Positions 45,171 through 53,736 are shown, counted from the stretch's first letter. The stretch is DNA of 64,000 nucleotides from UBA1941 sp046329575 (GCA_046329575.1 JAXLUJ010000008.1:1-64000), one strand, 5' to 3'. The notes: generated by a model from the letters alone, not told the origin. A program made the numbers and translations.

Positions 45171-46390
45171 TGGGCAGTGTAAATGTGTTGTACCTTTCTT
45201 ACGATGGCATGACCGATCCCCTGGGGCAATCGCAGGTAATTCCCTATATCGCCGGTCTTACAAAAAAGGGATTGCGATTTCATCTCATTAGTTTCGAAAA
45301 GCCGCAACGCTTTGCCGAGCGTGGTCCTTTTATTTCAAAATTGCTGAAGGAGGCGGGCATTGAATGGCATCCCTTAATGTACACCAAAAGGCCGCCATTG
45401 TTTTCTACGCTTTATGATGTGTGGCGCATGCGCCAATTGGCAAAAAAACTGGTGAAGACCTACCACATCAGCATAGTTCATTGCAGAAGTTACATCAGCG
45501 CGCTCATTGGCTTGCACCTGAAACGTAGCCTTGGCCTGAAGTTTATTTTTGATATGCGCGGATTTTGGGCCGATGAGCGCGTGGAGGGAAATATCTGGAA
45601 GCTCAGCAATCCCGTTTTTAAAACGGTTTACAATTTCTTTAAAAAGAAAGAACGCGAATTTATGCAGGAATGCGACCAGGGCATTAGCCTCACTGAAGCG
45701 GGTCGCGATATTATCAACTCCTGGTTTCCCGGCAGGCAAATGCCTTTCACTGTTATTCCTTGTTGCGCCGATATGGAACTGTTTTCTACCCAAAATGTAG
45801 ATCAGCAACTGCAACAGCAATACCGCTCAGAACTAAATCCTGAAAATCATTTTGTGCTCAGTTATCTGGGAAGCCTGGGTACCTGGTATATGGTGAAGGA
45901 AATGATGGACTTTTTTGCGGTACTGCTTCAAACGATTCCAAACGCTAAATTTCTTTTCATCACACAAGATGAACCGGAGTCAGTATTTCAAAGGGCTGCG
46001 GAAAGCGGCATTCCGCGTAGCGCAGTAATGGTGCGTGCCGCAAACCGTCAGCAAGTTCCGGCGCTGCTGTCGCTTTCCACCTATTCCATTTTCTTTATTC
46101 GCCCAACCTTTTCGAAAAATGGTTCTTCGCCTACCAAGCAGGGCGAATTGATGGGCATGGGCATTCCGCTGGTGTGCAACACCGGCATTGGCGATACCGA
46201 TCGAATTGTGAAGCGCTATCAGTCGGGAATTTTGGTGGAAAACTTTACGAAGGCCGATTATGCCTCGTCTATCCGTCAAATGCAAACTGCCCGTTTCGAT
46301 GCCAATGCTATCCGAAATGGCGCTATCGATTATTTTTCGCTCGATGAAGGCGTGGAAACCTATTGGCAGGTATATCAAAAATTGAAATAA
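45170..46390 (+). CDS. Glycosyltransferase family 4
   Basis: 406 residues, GT-B fold. The opening VLYLSYDGMTDPLGQSQVIPYIAGL is typical of cell-wall GT4 enzymes of this type. The later part has LSYLGSLGTWYMVKEMMDFFAVL (donor side) and a KQGELMGMGIPLVCNTGIGDTDRIV loop. It overlaps asnB by one base and precedes the epimerase by 39 nt. Confidence 0.92.
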   Translation: MGSVNVLYLSYDGMTDPLGQSQVIPYIAGLTKKGLRFHLISFEKPQRFAERGPFISKLLKEAGIEWHPLMYTKRPPLFSTLYDVWRMRQLAKKLVKTYHISIVHCRSYISALIGLHLKRSLGLKFIFDMRGFWADERVEGNIWKLSNPVFKTVYNFFKKKEREFMQECDQGISLTEAGRDIINSWFPGRQMPFTVIPCCADMELFSTQNVDQQLQQQYRSELNPENHFVLSYLGSLGTWYMVKEMMDFFAVLLQTIPNAKFLFITQDEPESVFQRAAESGIPRSAVMVRAANRQQVPALLSLSTYSIFFIRPTFSKNGSSPTKQGELMGMGIPLVCNTGIGDTDRIVKRYQSGILVENFTKADYASSIRQMQTARFDANAIRNGAIDYFSLDEGVETYWQVYQKLK

Positions 46391-46429
46391 ATTCACCCGC
46401 CCAAACAAACTCTTAAAAAACAAAACGGA

Positions 46430-47422
46430 ATGAAATCATTAGTTACCGGAGGCGCAGGATTTATCGGAGCGCATGTTACCAACGAACTAATCGCTATGGG
46501 CCACGATGTAGTGGTGCTCGATGATCTGAGTGGCGGATTTGAAGAAAATGTGAATCCCAAAGCGCGTTTTGTAAAAGGCAGTATCATGGACCATGAAATG
46601 CTGGCTGCACTTTTCGAAAAGGAACAGTTTGATTATGTGTACCATTTGGCAGCTTATGCCGCCGAAGGCCTTAGCCATTTCATTCGCCGTTTCAACTACA
46701 ATAACAATCTGGTTGGTTCGGTGAATCTGATCAACGAATCGATAAAGAACAAAATCAAAATGTTTGTGTTTACCTCGTCGATTGCCGTTTACGGTGCCGG
46801 TAAACCTCCATTGCGCGAAGATATGACGCCGGTTCCCGAAGATCCTTATGGTGTGGCTAAGTACGCTGTGGAAATGGAATTGCGCGTGGCTCACGAAATG
46901 TTTGGTCTTGATTATGTAATCTTCCGTCCGCACAATGTGTATGGCGAATACCAAAATCTGGGCGACCGCTACCGCAATGTGGTAGGCATTTTCATGAATC
47001 AGTTAATGCAGGGCAAACAACTCAGCGTATTTGGCGATGGCATGCAAACCCGCGCCTTCAGTTACATTGGCGATATCGCTCCTATTATTGCCAATTGCAT
47101 CAATGTTCCTGCGGCAAAAAATGAAATTTTTAATGTAGGCGCCGATAAAGATTATACGGTAAAAGAATTGGCCGAAACCGTAATGGAAGCCATGAACCTG
47201 AAGAGCGAATTGCGCTATCTGGATGCGCGTAACGAAGTGGTACATGCCTACAGCGACCACTCCAAAGCGCAGCGCGTTTTCGGTACCGGAAAATCAACAA
47301 CACTTAGCGAAGGCCTGCATAAAATGTCGGGTTGGGCGCTGAAGACCGGAATCAAGAAAAGTTCGAAATTCGAAAACATCGAGATTTTGGAAAAACTTCC
47401 AAAATTCTGGCTGGAAGACTAG
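46430..47422 (+). CDS. NAD-dependent sugar-nucleotide epimerase/dehydratase (SDR extended)
   Basis: 330 residues. The Rossmann fold is at MKSLVTGGAGFIGAHVTNELI (GxxGxxG). The active site is FVFTSSIAVYGAGKPP and then PYGVAKYAVEMEL (Y-x-x-x-K), as in GalE-like UDP-sugar 4-epimerases. Interconverts a nucleotide sugar, probably UDP-Glc/UDP-Gal or a HexNAc/uronate version, for the preceding glycosyltransferases. Last gene of the operon. Confidence 0.93.
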   Translation: MKSLVTGGAGFIGAHVTNELIAMGHDVVVLDDLSGGFEENVNPKARFVKGSIMDHEMLAALFEKEQFDYVYHLAAYAAEGLSHFIRRFNYNNNLVGSVNLINESIKNKIKMFVFTSSIAVYGAGKPPLREDMTPVPEDPYGVAKYAVEMELRVAHEMFGLDYVIFRPHNVYGEYQNLGDRYRNVVGIFMNQLMQGKQLSVFGDGMQTRAFSYIGDIAPIIANCINVPAAKNEIFNVGADKDYTVKELAETVMEAMNLKSELRYLDARNEVVHAYSDHSKAQRVFGTGKSTTLSEGLHKMSGWALKTGIKKSSKFENIEILEKLPKFWLED

Positions 47423-47436
47423 GGAATTCATAGTTG

Positions 47437-47479
47437 TAAGTTGAAAGTGTAAAGTTGAAAACTTTACACTTTCAACTTA
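47437..47479. repeat. Perfect 20-bp hairpin between convergent genes
   Basis: TAAGTTGAAAGTGTAAAGTT pairs base for base with 47460-47479 across a GAA loop. There is no GC-rich stem or T-run, so it is not a classical terminator, although it lies between two converging genes and might act as one. Its wording (AAGTTGAAAGTGTAAAGTTG) resembles the short repetitive words of the element ends in this window. Confidence 0.8.
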
Positions 47480-47488
47480 TAATTTCTC

Positions 47489-48271
47489 TCACTTCCCTTT
47501 AAACTCCGCCTTCCGCTTTTCAATAAAGGCGTTCACCCCCTCCTTATAGTCTTCTGTTGAGCCGGCAATTTCCTGTCCGTACATTTCATACGTCAGCATT
47601 TCGCGCAAATTCGCCGTCATGCCTTTGTTCAGCATTTTCTTGATGATTTGCATCGATTTCGGAGCGGCAGCAGCATAGCGATCAGCAAATACTTTTACGG
47701 CAGCATCCAATTCCTCAGCGCTCACCAGTTTGTTGATGATGCCCAAATCAAAGGCCTCCTTGGCCGTAACTTTCGAGCCCAGCGTACAAATCTCAAAAGC
47801 TTTATGGTAACCAATCAGGTTTGGCAAAAAGAAGGATGATCCCGAGTCGAGCACCAAACCAATATTCGCAAAGGCCTGTACCATTGATGCGCTTTCAGAG
47901 GCCACAATAATATCGCAGGCCATAGCCAGCGAAGCCCCGGCACCTGCTGCCACACCGTTCAAACGGCAAATTACCGGTTTCCATAATTCGCGAACGCCCA
48001 GTATCATGGGGTTATAGCGGCGTTGCACCGATTCGCCCAAACTGCGCTTGCCTTCCGATTTCTTAACGTCCTGCAAATCTTGCCCGCTGCAGAAGGCCTT
48101 TCCGGCGCCTGTGATTACTACCACGCGCACCGCATCATCTTTCGAAGCCTTTTTCAGCGCATCAATAAATTCGGCGCTTAGTGTTTCGTTAAAGGCATTG
48201 TAAACATCAGGGCGGTTCAGTGTGATAGTGCAAACCGCACCATTCAATTCATATAGTAAGGAAGTGTACAT
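47489..48271 (-). CDS. Enoyl-CoA hydratase/isomerase (PaaG-like crotonase)
   Basis: 260 residues from the ATG at 48271 (MYTSLLYELNG), preceded by AAAGAAAT; an in-frame start 33 nt further up is less likely. The crotonase fold has oxyanion-hole segments GAGKAFCSGQDLQDV and VAAGAGASLAMACD. The LVLDSGSSFFLPNLIG loop, with an Asp in the place of the usual catalytic Glu, matches PaaG (ring-1,2-epoxyphenylacetyl-CoA isomerase). No paa genes lie nearby, so the true substrate is open. Confidence 0.9.
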   Translation of the reverse strand: MYTSLLYELNGAVCTITLNRPDVYNAFNETLSAEFIDALKKASKDDAVRVVVITGAGKAFCSGQDLQDVKKSEGKRSLGESVQRRYNPMILGVRELWKPVICRLNGVAAGAGASLAMACDIIVASESASMVQAFANIGLVLDSGSSFFLPNLIGYHKAFEICTLGSKVTAKEAFDLGIINKLVSAEELDAAVKVFADRYAAAAPKSMQIIKKMLNKGMTANLREMLTYEMYGQEIAGSTEDYKEGVNAFIEKRKAEFKGK

Positions 48272-48290
48272 GATTTCTTTTTTGGCAAGA

Positions 48291-49007
48291 TTAACTATTT
48301 GCAACCGCTTTTAGCACATGCGGCGGATGGGAGAACCAAAACAATTGCTCATCGCGTTTTTCAGCTACAACATCGAATGATACCGAGTTGTTGATTAAAA
48401 AGCCACGGGCTACTTTCTTTAACGCCTCAGGTAATATTTGAAAAGACTTGAAAAACCGGTTGGTTATTTTTTGTTCGTCAACCGAATGGCCGCCCTCCAG
48501 CACACGTTGTTTTACGCGGAATTTATTCAGTTGGGGATCTTCAGTAAATACGAAATACAAATAGGTTTTATATCCATTTGCTACGGCCAGGTCAAGTAAT
48601 TTCAATTTGGAGCTATGGCTCATTACGGTTTCAAAGCAAAAAGATTGCTTTGTGGGCATTAATTTTTCAACTAAAAAGGAGGCGATCAGTGAAGCCGTGT
48701 ATGAGTTGATGTGCTTTCGCGCAATCGTTAAGATGCCCGCATTAATTTGAAGATCATTTAGGAGTGTTTTATCACTGGTTCTTTCCCAAAGACCGGATTT
48801 TTGTATGTGATCAATGAACTCCTTTTGGCTCACCTTTACCCTATACGCATTAAAATGGAATTGCTGTGTTTTTTGCAAATCCGCCTCAATCCGATCGGCA
48901 CTTACATAAATTTCCGTTTTAATAACACCTTTCAATTTGAGGTGCTGGAAAAGAGAACTTTTTCCTGAACCGTTTGGCCCGGCAAAAAGCCGAAATCGCG
49001 ATGTCAT
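48291..49007 (-). CDS. Zeta-toxin-like P-loop kinase/ATPase
   Basis: 238 residues. LFAGPNGSGKSSLFQHL is the Walker A motif (about 8-20) and is followed by VSADRIEADLQ, as in the zeta-toxin/predicted ABC-type ATPase family. Zeta toxins phosphorylate UDP-GlcNAc; whether this one does is unknown. The later FVFTEDPQLNKFRVKQRVLEGGHSV matches the family region with the conserved arginines. It overlaps the upstream 67-residue gene by 4 bases (ATGA), in the manner of toxin-antitoxin pairs. Confidence 0.82.
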   Translation of the reverse strand: MTSRFRLFAGPNGSGKSSLFQHLKLKGVIKTEIYVSADRIEADLQKTQQFHFNAYRVKVSQKEFIDHIQKSGLWERTSDKTLLNDLQINAGILTIARKHINSYTASLIASFLVEKLMPTKQSFCFETVMSHSSKLKLLDLAVANGYKTYLYFVFTEDPQLNKFRVKQRVLEGGHSVDEQKITNRFFKSFQILPEALKKVARGFLINNSVSFDVVAEKRDEQLFWFSHPPHVLKAVANS

Positions 49008-49207
49008 TTAATGTGCGGGTAATGCTGAAGCATATGTGGTAGTGCTTCAACCTTGCGGTTGTCAGGGAAAATTAAAAACACCTTACCGTTTTCAAAAACT
49101 GAGACAGGGATATTTTGACGGAAAGCTCTTCGCTGAGCCGCTTTGCCGGCACCGGCCAACGCATGGCTTAGCTTTTTCGCCTCATTCGATGCCCGGGAAA
49201 TTTTCAT
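49004..49207 (-). CDS. Small putative antitoxin partner of the zeta-like protein
   Basis: 67 residues, basic N-terminus (MKISRASNEAKKLSHALAGAGKAAQRRAFRQN), then PVSVFENGKVFLIFPDNRKVEAL. It overlaps the zeta-like gene by 4 bases. It is unlike the classic epsilon antitoxin but has the size and position of one. I see no DNA-binding motif with certainty. Its assignment rests on context. Confidence 0.6.
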   Translation of the reverse strand: MKISRASNEAKKLSHALAGAGKAAQRRAFRQNIPVSVFENGKVFLIFPDNRKVEALPHMLQHYPHIK

Positions 49208-49751
49208 GTCTCAAAAGTAGGAATAATCCTCCATTTTTTTGAAAATCTATAGGGCCAAAGGCACCAAATGTAGATGATAGTTTAGCCTCCCATTTTCAAA
49301 TCAGCTCATCACCAAATCGCCAAATCATCTCTCAAAGCCGCTCCCGCGGGGTTTGCGAAGCAACCGCGTGGGAATACGGAGATGCGGATGGTATCCGCAT
49401 TATTCAAAACCTTGCAGGAGCTGGAGTGGGTTCTTCAGCACATCATCAAATCATCAAATTCTCAAATCACCAAATCATTTTGGCGGCTGCCGCTGCGCTG
49501 CTCGTTCCTCGCATCACAGCGGCACCGTGTGCTATCGGGGTACGGCTTCGCCTCCCGTGCTCGCTCGTTCCTCGCTCGCACCGCTCACTTCGTTCGCGCC
49601 CTGCCGCCCACTGCCGCACAGCCCGGCTGTAGCCTTAAAGCCGGGCAGAATATCTTCACGAGGCAACAACTGCTGCCGTGCCACAAACGCACTATTTTTT
49701 ATAAATTGAACTGCATTCACTATGCGAATAGAATAATCTGTTATACTGCCG
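49208..49751. repeat. 544-bp gap carrying word-tract repeats and a dispersed GC-rich repeat
   Basis: No gene is supported; the open frames here cover repeats only. Two tracts of CAAATC-type words (about 49293-49336 and 49441-49480) flank a 100-nt segment. The second runs into TTTTGGCGGCTGCCGC. The inverse of 54021-54075 matches 49445-49490. Within the later part, 49523-49573 matches 26442-26492 at 47 of 51. A hairpin (AGCCCGGCT...AGCCGGGC, about 49620-49647) ends the mosaic. Confidence 0.7.
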
Positions 49752-50921
49752 ATGACTACTACTATCATCATTTCTTTTTGTGTGCTGCTGCTGCTCTCGT
49801 ATGTGTTTGATCTTACATCGTCTAAAACAAAAGTACCATCAGTAATACTGCTATTGTTATTGGGGTGGTTGGTAAGACAAGTCACCGTTTGGTCCGATAT
49901 CCATTTGCCCGATTTTTCTCCCATCCTTCCGGTGTTGGGCACCGTAGGGCTCATCCTCATTGTACTGGAAGGGTCTTTGGAACTCGAACTCAATCCCTCA
50001 AAATTCGGACTGGTGCGGAAGTCATTCTTCGGGGCATTGGTTCCTATGGTGGCGCTGGGAGTTTTACTCGCATGGGCTTTCCGGTTTTTGGGGCATTTTG
50101 GCTGGAAAGACAGTTTAATCAGCGCCATTCCGCTTTGTGTAATCAGCAGCGCCATAGCCATTCCCAGTGTTAGAAATCTATCTTCCAACTGCAGGGAATT
50201 TGTAATTTACGAAAGTAGTTTTTCAGATATTCTGGGAGTGTTGATTTTTAACTTTTTTGCCCTGAACGATCAGATTAACGGGCATTCCATCAGTCACTTT
50301 GCACTTCAATTGGTGCTGATGATTGTGGTTTCAGTAGTGGCTACCATAGCCCTGTCTTTTTTGCTTAGTAAAATAGAACACCATGTGAAATTTGTTCCCA
50401 TCATTCTGCTGGTGGTTTTAATTTATTCCGTTTCGAAAATCTACCATCTTCCGGGGCTGCTTTTCATTTTACTGTTTGGATTGTCAATCGGAAATCTGGA
50501 CGAGTTGAAAGGGTGGAAATGGGTGGATAAGATAGCGCCGGATCAGCTAAAAAAGGAAGTGGTAAAACTTAAAGACCTCACTACCGAAGCTGCTTTTTTA
50601 ATCAGAGCAGTTTTCTTTTTGTTGTTTGGTTATTTGATTGAAACAGCAGAAGTTTTAAATGCCGACACCTTTGTTTGGGCAATTGCCATAGTCAGCGGTA
50701 TTTTACTTTTGCGGGCTTTGCAGTTGCTGCTTTCCAAACTTCCCTTACAGCCCTTGCTGTTTGTGGCACCCAGAGGGCTAATCACTATTTTGCTTTTTCT
50801 GTCCATTGAACCTGCTCATACCATTTCTATAGTGAACAAATCACTCATTCTTCAGGTGATGTTACTTACAGCAGTAGTGATGATGTTTGGATTAATGACG
50901 CATAAATCTCAAAATCAATAA
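49752..50921 (+). CDS. Monovalent cation:proton antiporter (CPA family)
   Basis: 389 residues, about ten to twelve hydrophobic helices. Early VPSVILLLLLGWLV and then LPVLGTVGLILIVLEGSLELELNP are typical of the CPA1/CPA2 (NhaP/KefB-like) sodium/proton exchange domain, and ESSFSDILGVLIFNFFAL carries an acidic residue (SD) at the place of the ion site. There is no C-terminal regulatory domain. Exports Na+ or K+ in exchange for H+. The stop shares one base with the next gene. Confidence 0.88.
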   Translation: MTTTIIISFCVLLLLSYVFDLTSSKTKVPSVILLLLLGWLVRQVTVWSDIHLPDFSPILPVLGTVGLILIVLEGSLELELNPSKFGLVRKSFFGALVPMVALGVLLAWAFRFLGHFGWKDSLISAIPLCVISSAIAIPSVRNLSSNCREFVIYESSFSDILGVLIFNFFALNDQINGHSISHFALQLVLMIVVSVVATIALSFLLSKIEHHVKFVPIILLVVLIYSVSKIYHLPGLLFILLFGLSIGNLDELKGWKWVDKIAPDQLKKEVVKLKDLTTEAAFLIRAVFFLLFGYLIETAEVLNADTFVWAIAIVSGILLLRALQLLLSKLPLQPLLFVAPRGLITILLFLSIEPAHTISIVNKSLILQVMLLTAVVMMFGLMTHKSQNQ

Positions 50922-51358
50922 TGGCCAGGCTAAAAACCACATACACCGGACAAGATGTAGCGGCTTTCATCAATCAATTTGTAGAAAGTGAAAGTAAACG
51001 AGCCGATAGCTTCCAACTTATTGAGTTCATGAAAGCCTGTACGGGCGAAGATCCCAAAATGTGGGGACCTTCTATTATTGGGTTTGGCAACTATCATTAC
51101 AAATACGCCAGCGGACATGAAGGCGATGCGCCCGTTATCAGTTTTTCGCCGCGTAAAGCCGCCTTTTCGCTTTATGTTTTTTCCAATACTCCCAAAAGCC
51201 AGTTGCTCCTGCCCGATCTTGGTAAATTTAAAATGAGCAAAGCCTGCATTTACGTCAGCAAACTTGCTGATATCCGGCTGGAGGTGCTGAAAGAGCTTTG
51301 CCTGGAATCTATAAAGTACATCAGCGAGCACCATGAATGTTCCTGCCGCAAAAGGTGA
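50921..51358 (+). CDS. DUF1801 domain protein
   Basis: 145 residues. The central KMWGPSIIGFGNYHYKYASGHEGDAPVISFSPRKAAFSLYV is the DUF1801 signature of YdhG-like small proteins. Function not established. It overlaps the antiporter stop by one base, so it is likely expressed with it. Confidence 0.9.
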   Translation: MARLKTTYTGQDVAAFINQFVESESKRADSFQLIEFMKACTGEDPKMWGPSIIGFGNYHYKYASGHEGDAPVISFSPRKAAFSLYVFSNTPKSQLLLPDLGKFKMSKACIYVSKLADIRLEVLKELCLESIKYISEHHECSCRKR

Positions 51359-51487
51359 AATCGAGAATTACGAACCGGCAAAAAATCCTCATGAACTAAC
51401 CTGGTTTTATGGCGTGCCCCTCACCCCGCGGCTAAGGTTTCACATTGTCTTGTCCTAAAATAGGTTTACACAAAATGTAAACTATAA

Positions 51488-51913
51488 ATGGACACAAAAC
51501 AAGAACAAGATCCGAAACGACCTGCAGGCTCTTATTATTATTCACCAACATTTAAACAGCAAGTTATAGATGAATATCTTCAGACAGGTCAGCCCAAAGA
51601 GCACATTGAGCGCAAATATGGCCTGAGCGGCCATGGCATAATTTGCAAGTGGCTACGAAAAGCAGGTTATGCGGACCCATATGCACCAAAAGTATTACGT
51701 AATTTTGCGGCACTAAACGATTTTCCTTTGTCTCAATCAAAAGATCCGCAAAAGCAGTCGCAGGCGTCTCTCAGTATGTTGGAGGCTGAAATCGCTCGTT
51801 TAAAGAAACGTTTGGCAGACGAACAACTTCGTTCGGAGCTCTATGAGCGTATGATTACGCTGGCCGAAAAGGAATATAAGATTGCCATCCGAAAAAACTC
51901 CAACACCAAGTAA
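51488..51913 (+). CDS. IS3-family OrfA (helix-turn-helix and leucine zipper)
   Basis: 141 residues. An HTH_Tnp-type domain (SPTFKQQVIDEYLQTGQPKEHIERKYGLSGHGIICKWLRKAGY, about 20-62) binds the ends. A leucine zipper (SMLEAEIARLKKRLADEQLRSELYERMITLAEKEY, about 97-131) allows dimerisation with the fusion product. The slippery site A AAA AAC (51892-51898) is in its last codons. Confidence 0.93.
   Translation: MDTKQEQDPKRPAGSYYYSPTFKQQVIDEYLQTGQPKEHIERKYGLSGHGIICKWLRKAGYADPYAPKVLRNFAALNDFPLSQSKDPQKQSQASLSMLEAEIARLKKRLADEQLRSELYERMITLAEKEYKIAIRKNSNTK
51892..51898 (+). promoter_or_regulatory. Programmed -1 ribosomal frameshift site
   Basis: The heptamer A AAA AAC is in the zero frame of OrfA (codons CGA AAA AAC). 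A -1 slip enters the OrfB frame, which is open from 51880 to 52830. This gives the OrfAB transposase, as in other IS3 elements. Confidence 0.85.
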
Positions 51914-52830
51914 TCCGTGAAACTAAAGACAGCCGACCCCAAACAAGTCTGGTTCGATGCTGTTGTTTACTTGGTATAACCAGACAGGCTTATTATCAAC
52001 AACAGTGGCGACAGCAAACCAACTCTTTTGAAGAGGAACTGGTATTACAGCAAGTCCATCAAATTCGGCGGCTTCAACCTGCCATTGGTGGCCGTAAACT
52101 GCTGTTGCTTTTGCAGCCATTTTTATTGGAACATCAAATCAAAATGGGACGCGATGCGCTATTTGATCTATTGGCAGCTCACAAATTATTAATTAGAAAA
52201 AAACGTAGGAAAATGACTACCACACAATCTAACCACTGGTTCCGCAAATACCCCAATATCATACGCGGCTTTACGCCTACATCTTCTAATCAGTTATGGG
52301 TATCGGATATTACCTATTACAAAACCGCCTTGGGATTTAGATATATCAGCTTCATAACCGATGCCTACAGCAGGAAAATCGTTGGGCATCATGTAGCGGA
52401 TAGTCTTGAGGCAATACATACAATTAAAGCTTTGGAAATGGCTATTTCTATGAGCTATGGGCCGTTGTCCGGACTAATCCATCATTCTGACCGCGGCATA
52501 CAGTATTGTTCGGCTGATTACGTAAAACTATTAGAAGCTAACCACATCAAAATCAGTATGACTGAAAACGGGGACCCATTGGAAAACGCTATCGCTGAAC
52601 GTGTAAATGGGATTTTGAAAGAAGAATTTTTAAACCATTACCAGCCGACAGATGGGCAATTAATGGAAATCCTAACACGTTCTGTTTTGATTTATAATGA
52701 AGTTCGACCCCATATGAGCTGCAACATGCTGACCCCTGAAGACGTTCATCGAAATAACCTTCCAATTCATAGGACATGGAAGAATTATTACCGGCCAAAA
52801 ACTACATTTGTAAACTCCAATCAGGATTAA
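51898..52830 (+). CDS. IS3-family OrfB DDE transposase domain (made as an OrfAB fusion)
   Basis: The frame is open from 51880; coordinates here start at the first codon read after the frameshift. The N-terminal part (LLGITRQAYYQQQWRQ, then GGRKLLLLLQPFLLEH) is the usual IS3 HTH_21 region. The DDE triad is visible in WVSDITYYK, HHSDRGIQY and ENAIAERVNGILKEEF (D, D, E with about 35-residue spacing of the last two). It ends before the right inverted repeat. Independent initiation at TTG 52105 would lose the HTH_21 region and is less likely. Confidence 0.93.
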   Translation, partial: LQHQVIRETKDSRPQTSLVRCCCLLGITRQAYYQQQWRQQTNSFEEELVLQQVHQIRRLQPAIGGRKLLLLLQPFLLEHQIKMGRDALFDLLAAHKLLIRKKRRKMTTTQSNHWFRKYPNIIRGFTPTSSNQLWVSDITYYKTALGFRYISFITDAYSRKIVGHHVADSLEAIHTIKALEMAISMSYGPLSGLIHHSDRGIQYCSADYVKLLEANHIKISMTENGDPLENAIAERVNGILKEEFLNHYQPTDGQLMEILTRSVLIYNEVRPHMSCNMLTPEDVHRNNLPIHRTWKNYYRPKTTFVNSNQD

Positions 52831-52890
52831 GCCTGAATTGTAAACCTATAACAGGACTTATTTTTTAACCTGTAAACTTTTTTTAGGACG

Positions 52891-53204
52891 ATACACATCG
52901 TACCAAACTTAATTGTGGCGCGATGTTCGGGTCGCGCCCTTCGCTCCCAAGGTTTTTTTGCGGCTTTTGTTTCGGCCTGAATTCAAAAATTTTCCTTCGC
53001 AAAAAAACGCTTTCCGCTGCGGTCGCTCACGCATGCGCCGGCCTCATTCTTAGATCCTTCAAAAGCGTTTTATTCAGCGGTACTTTCGTCTTTATGAAGC
53101 TACAGCATACCGTAGGGATGCCAAACCTTTTGATGATCGTTGCTATTTCTATTGAAATACTTTTCTTTTGCATATTGATAATAATATCTAAACCTCCATG
53201 TAAA
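52891..53204. other. Spacer right of the IS element
   Basis: 314 bp with no supported gene. It has a 10-bp inverted repeat TTTTTTTGCG / CGCAAAAAAA (52953-52962 and 52998-53007) and GC-rich words like those in the repeat mosaics (CTGCGGTCGCTCACGC). An open frame starting at 52923 runs through it into the antitoxin, but its early part looks non-coding. Confidence 0.5.
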
Positions 53205-53420
53205 ATGAGACAGGTAACCATATATACTACCAATAAAGAGTACAGCCATTTTGTAGAACTGGCTAAAAACCTGCATTACGTTAAAAAAATTGAGACGGAT
53301 GAGGAGTTCGCTAAAGTTGATGTGTTAGCGCACATAAAAACCGGCTTGCAAGAAGTAAAGCTTTTCAAAAAAGGGAAACTGAAGACCACATCCGCAAAAG
53401 ATTTTTTAAATGAGCTATAG
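53205..53420 (+). CDS. Antitoxin of a RelE/ParE-type pair
   Basis: 71 residues from the ATG at 53205 (MRQVTIYTTNKEY). Small acidic-basic protein ending in TTSAKDFLNEL, which overlaps the toxin start by 11 bases. A longer start would add a hydrophobic, probably spurious, leader. This position and size are typical of the antitoxin of type II systems. No DNA-binding fold is recognised. Confidence 0.72.
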   Translation: MRQVTIYTTNKEYSHFVELAKNLHYVKKIETDEEFAKVDVLAHIKTGLQEVKLFKKGKLKTTSAKDFLNEL

Positions 53421-53736
53421 AGTTGAGCTTTCGGCAAATTTTAAAAAAGAGGCTAAAAGGCTCATTAAAAAATACCCGTCGCTAAGAAAGGAACTGGCCG
53501 AATTATTTGCCGAACTTGAAGTAAACCCAACTGTGGGCACTCCATTGGGTAACGATATTTATAAAATCCGTTTGGCGATTGCTTCCAAGAATAAGGGCAA
53601 GTCCGGTGGGGCAAGGGTTTTATCATTTGTAAAAGTTACCGAAACCACTGTACTGCTATTCTCCATCTACTCAAAAGGCGAAGTAGACAACCTTACAGAC
53701 AAACAAATTCAGGAGCTTATTAAAGCCTTTTTGTAA
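53410..53736 (+). CDS. RelE/ParE superfamily toxin
   Basis: 108 residues. The N-terminal MSYRVELSANFKKEAKRLIKKYPSLRKELAELFAEL and the later GNDIYKIRLAIASKNKGKSGGARVLSFVKV are the helix-strand pattern and basic strand of RelE/YafQ-like toxins, and LFSIYSKGEVDNLTDKQIQELIKAF ends it, as in HigB/RelE. It probably cleaves ribosome-bound mRNA. It follows an antitoxin with an 11-base overlap, so the module appears intact. Confidence 0.85.
   Translation: MSYRVELSANFKKEAKRLIKKYPSLRKELAELFAELEVNPTVGTPLGNDIYKIRLAIASKNKGKSGGARVLSFVKVTETTVLLFSIYSKGEVDNLTDKQIQELIKAFL

Larger units (their letters stand above)
51451..52890 (+). mobile_element. IS3-family insertion sequence, about 1.44 kb
   Basis: Terminal inverted repeats: TGTCCTAAAATAGGTTTACA at 51451-51470 and its inverse at 52871-52890 (17 of 20 paired). 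Two overlapping frames encode OrfA and a DDE transposase joined by a -1 frameshift. Both frames are intact. I found no convincing 3- or 4-bp target duplication at the ends. The element lies between the DUF1801 gene and a toxin-antitoxin pair. Confidence 0.9.

Noticed and set aside
47489..48271. Part of a phenylacetate (paa) catabolic cluster
   Set aside because: Only a single PaaG-like crotonase is present. Neighbours are a sugar epimerase and a zeta-like ATPase, so no paa pathway is supported.
49353..49810. Two overlapping open frames of 118 and 142 codons before the antiporter
   Set aside because: They cover repeat modules and end inside the antiporter gene. The products are low-complexity and frame-dependent on the repeat.
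51441..52900. Target-site duplication of the IS3 element
   Set aside because: Bases next to both ends (TCT left, ATA right) do not match. A CACAT on each side is offset and not at the ends, so no duplication can be claimed.
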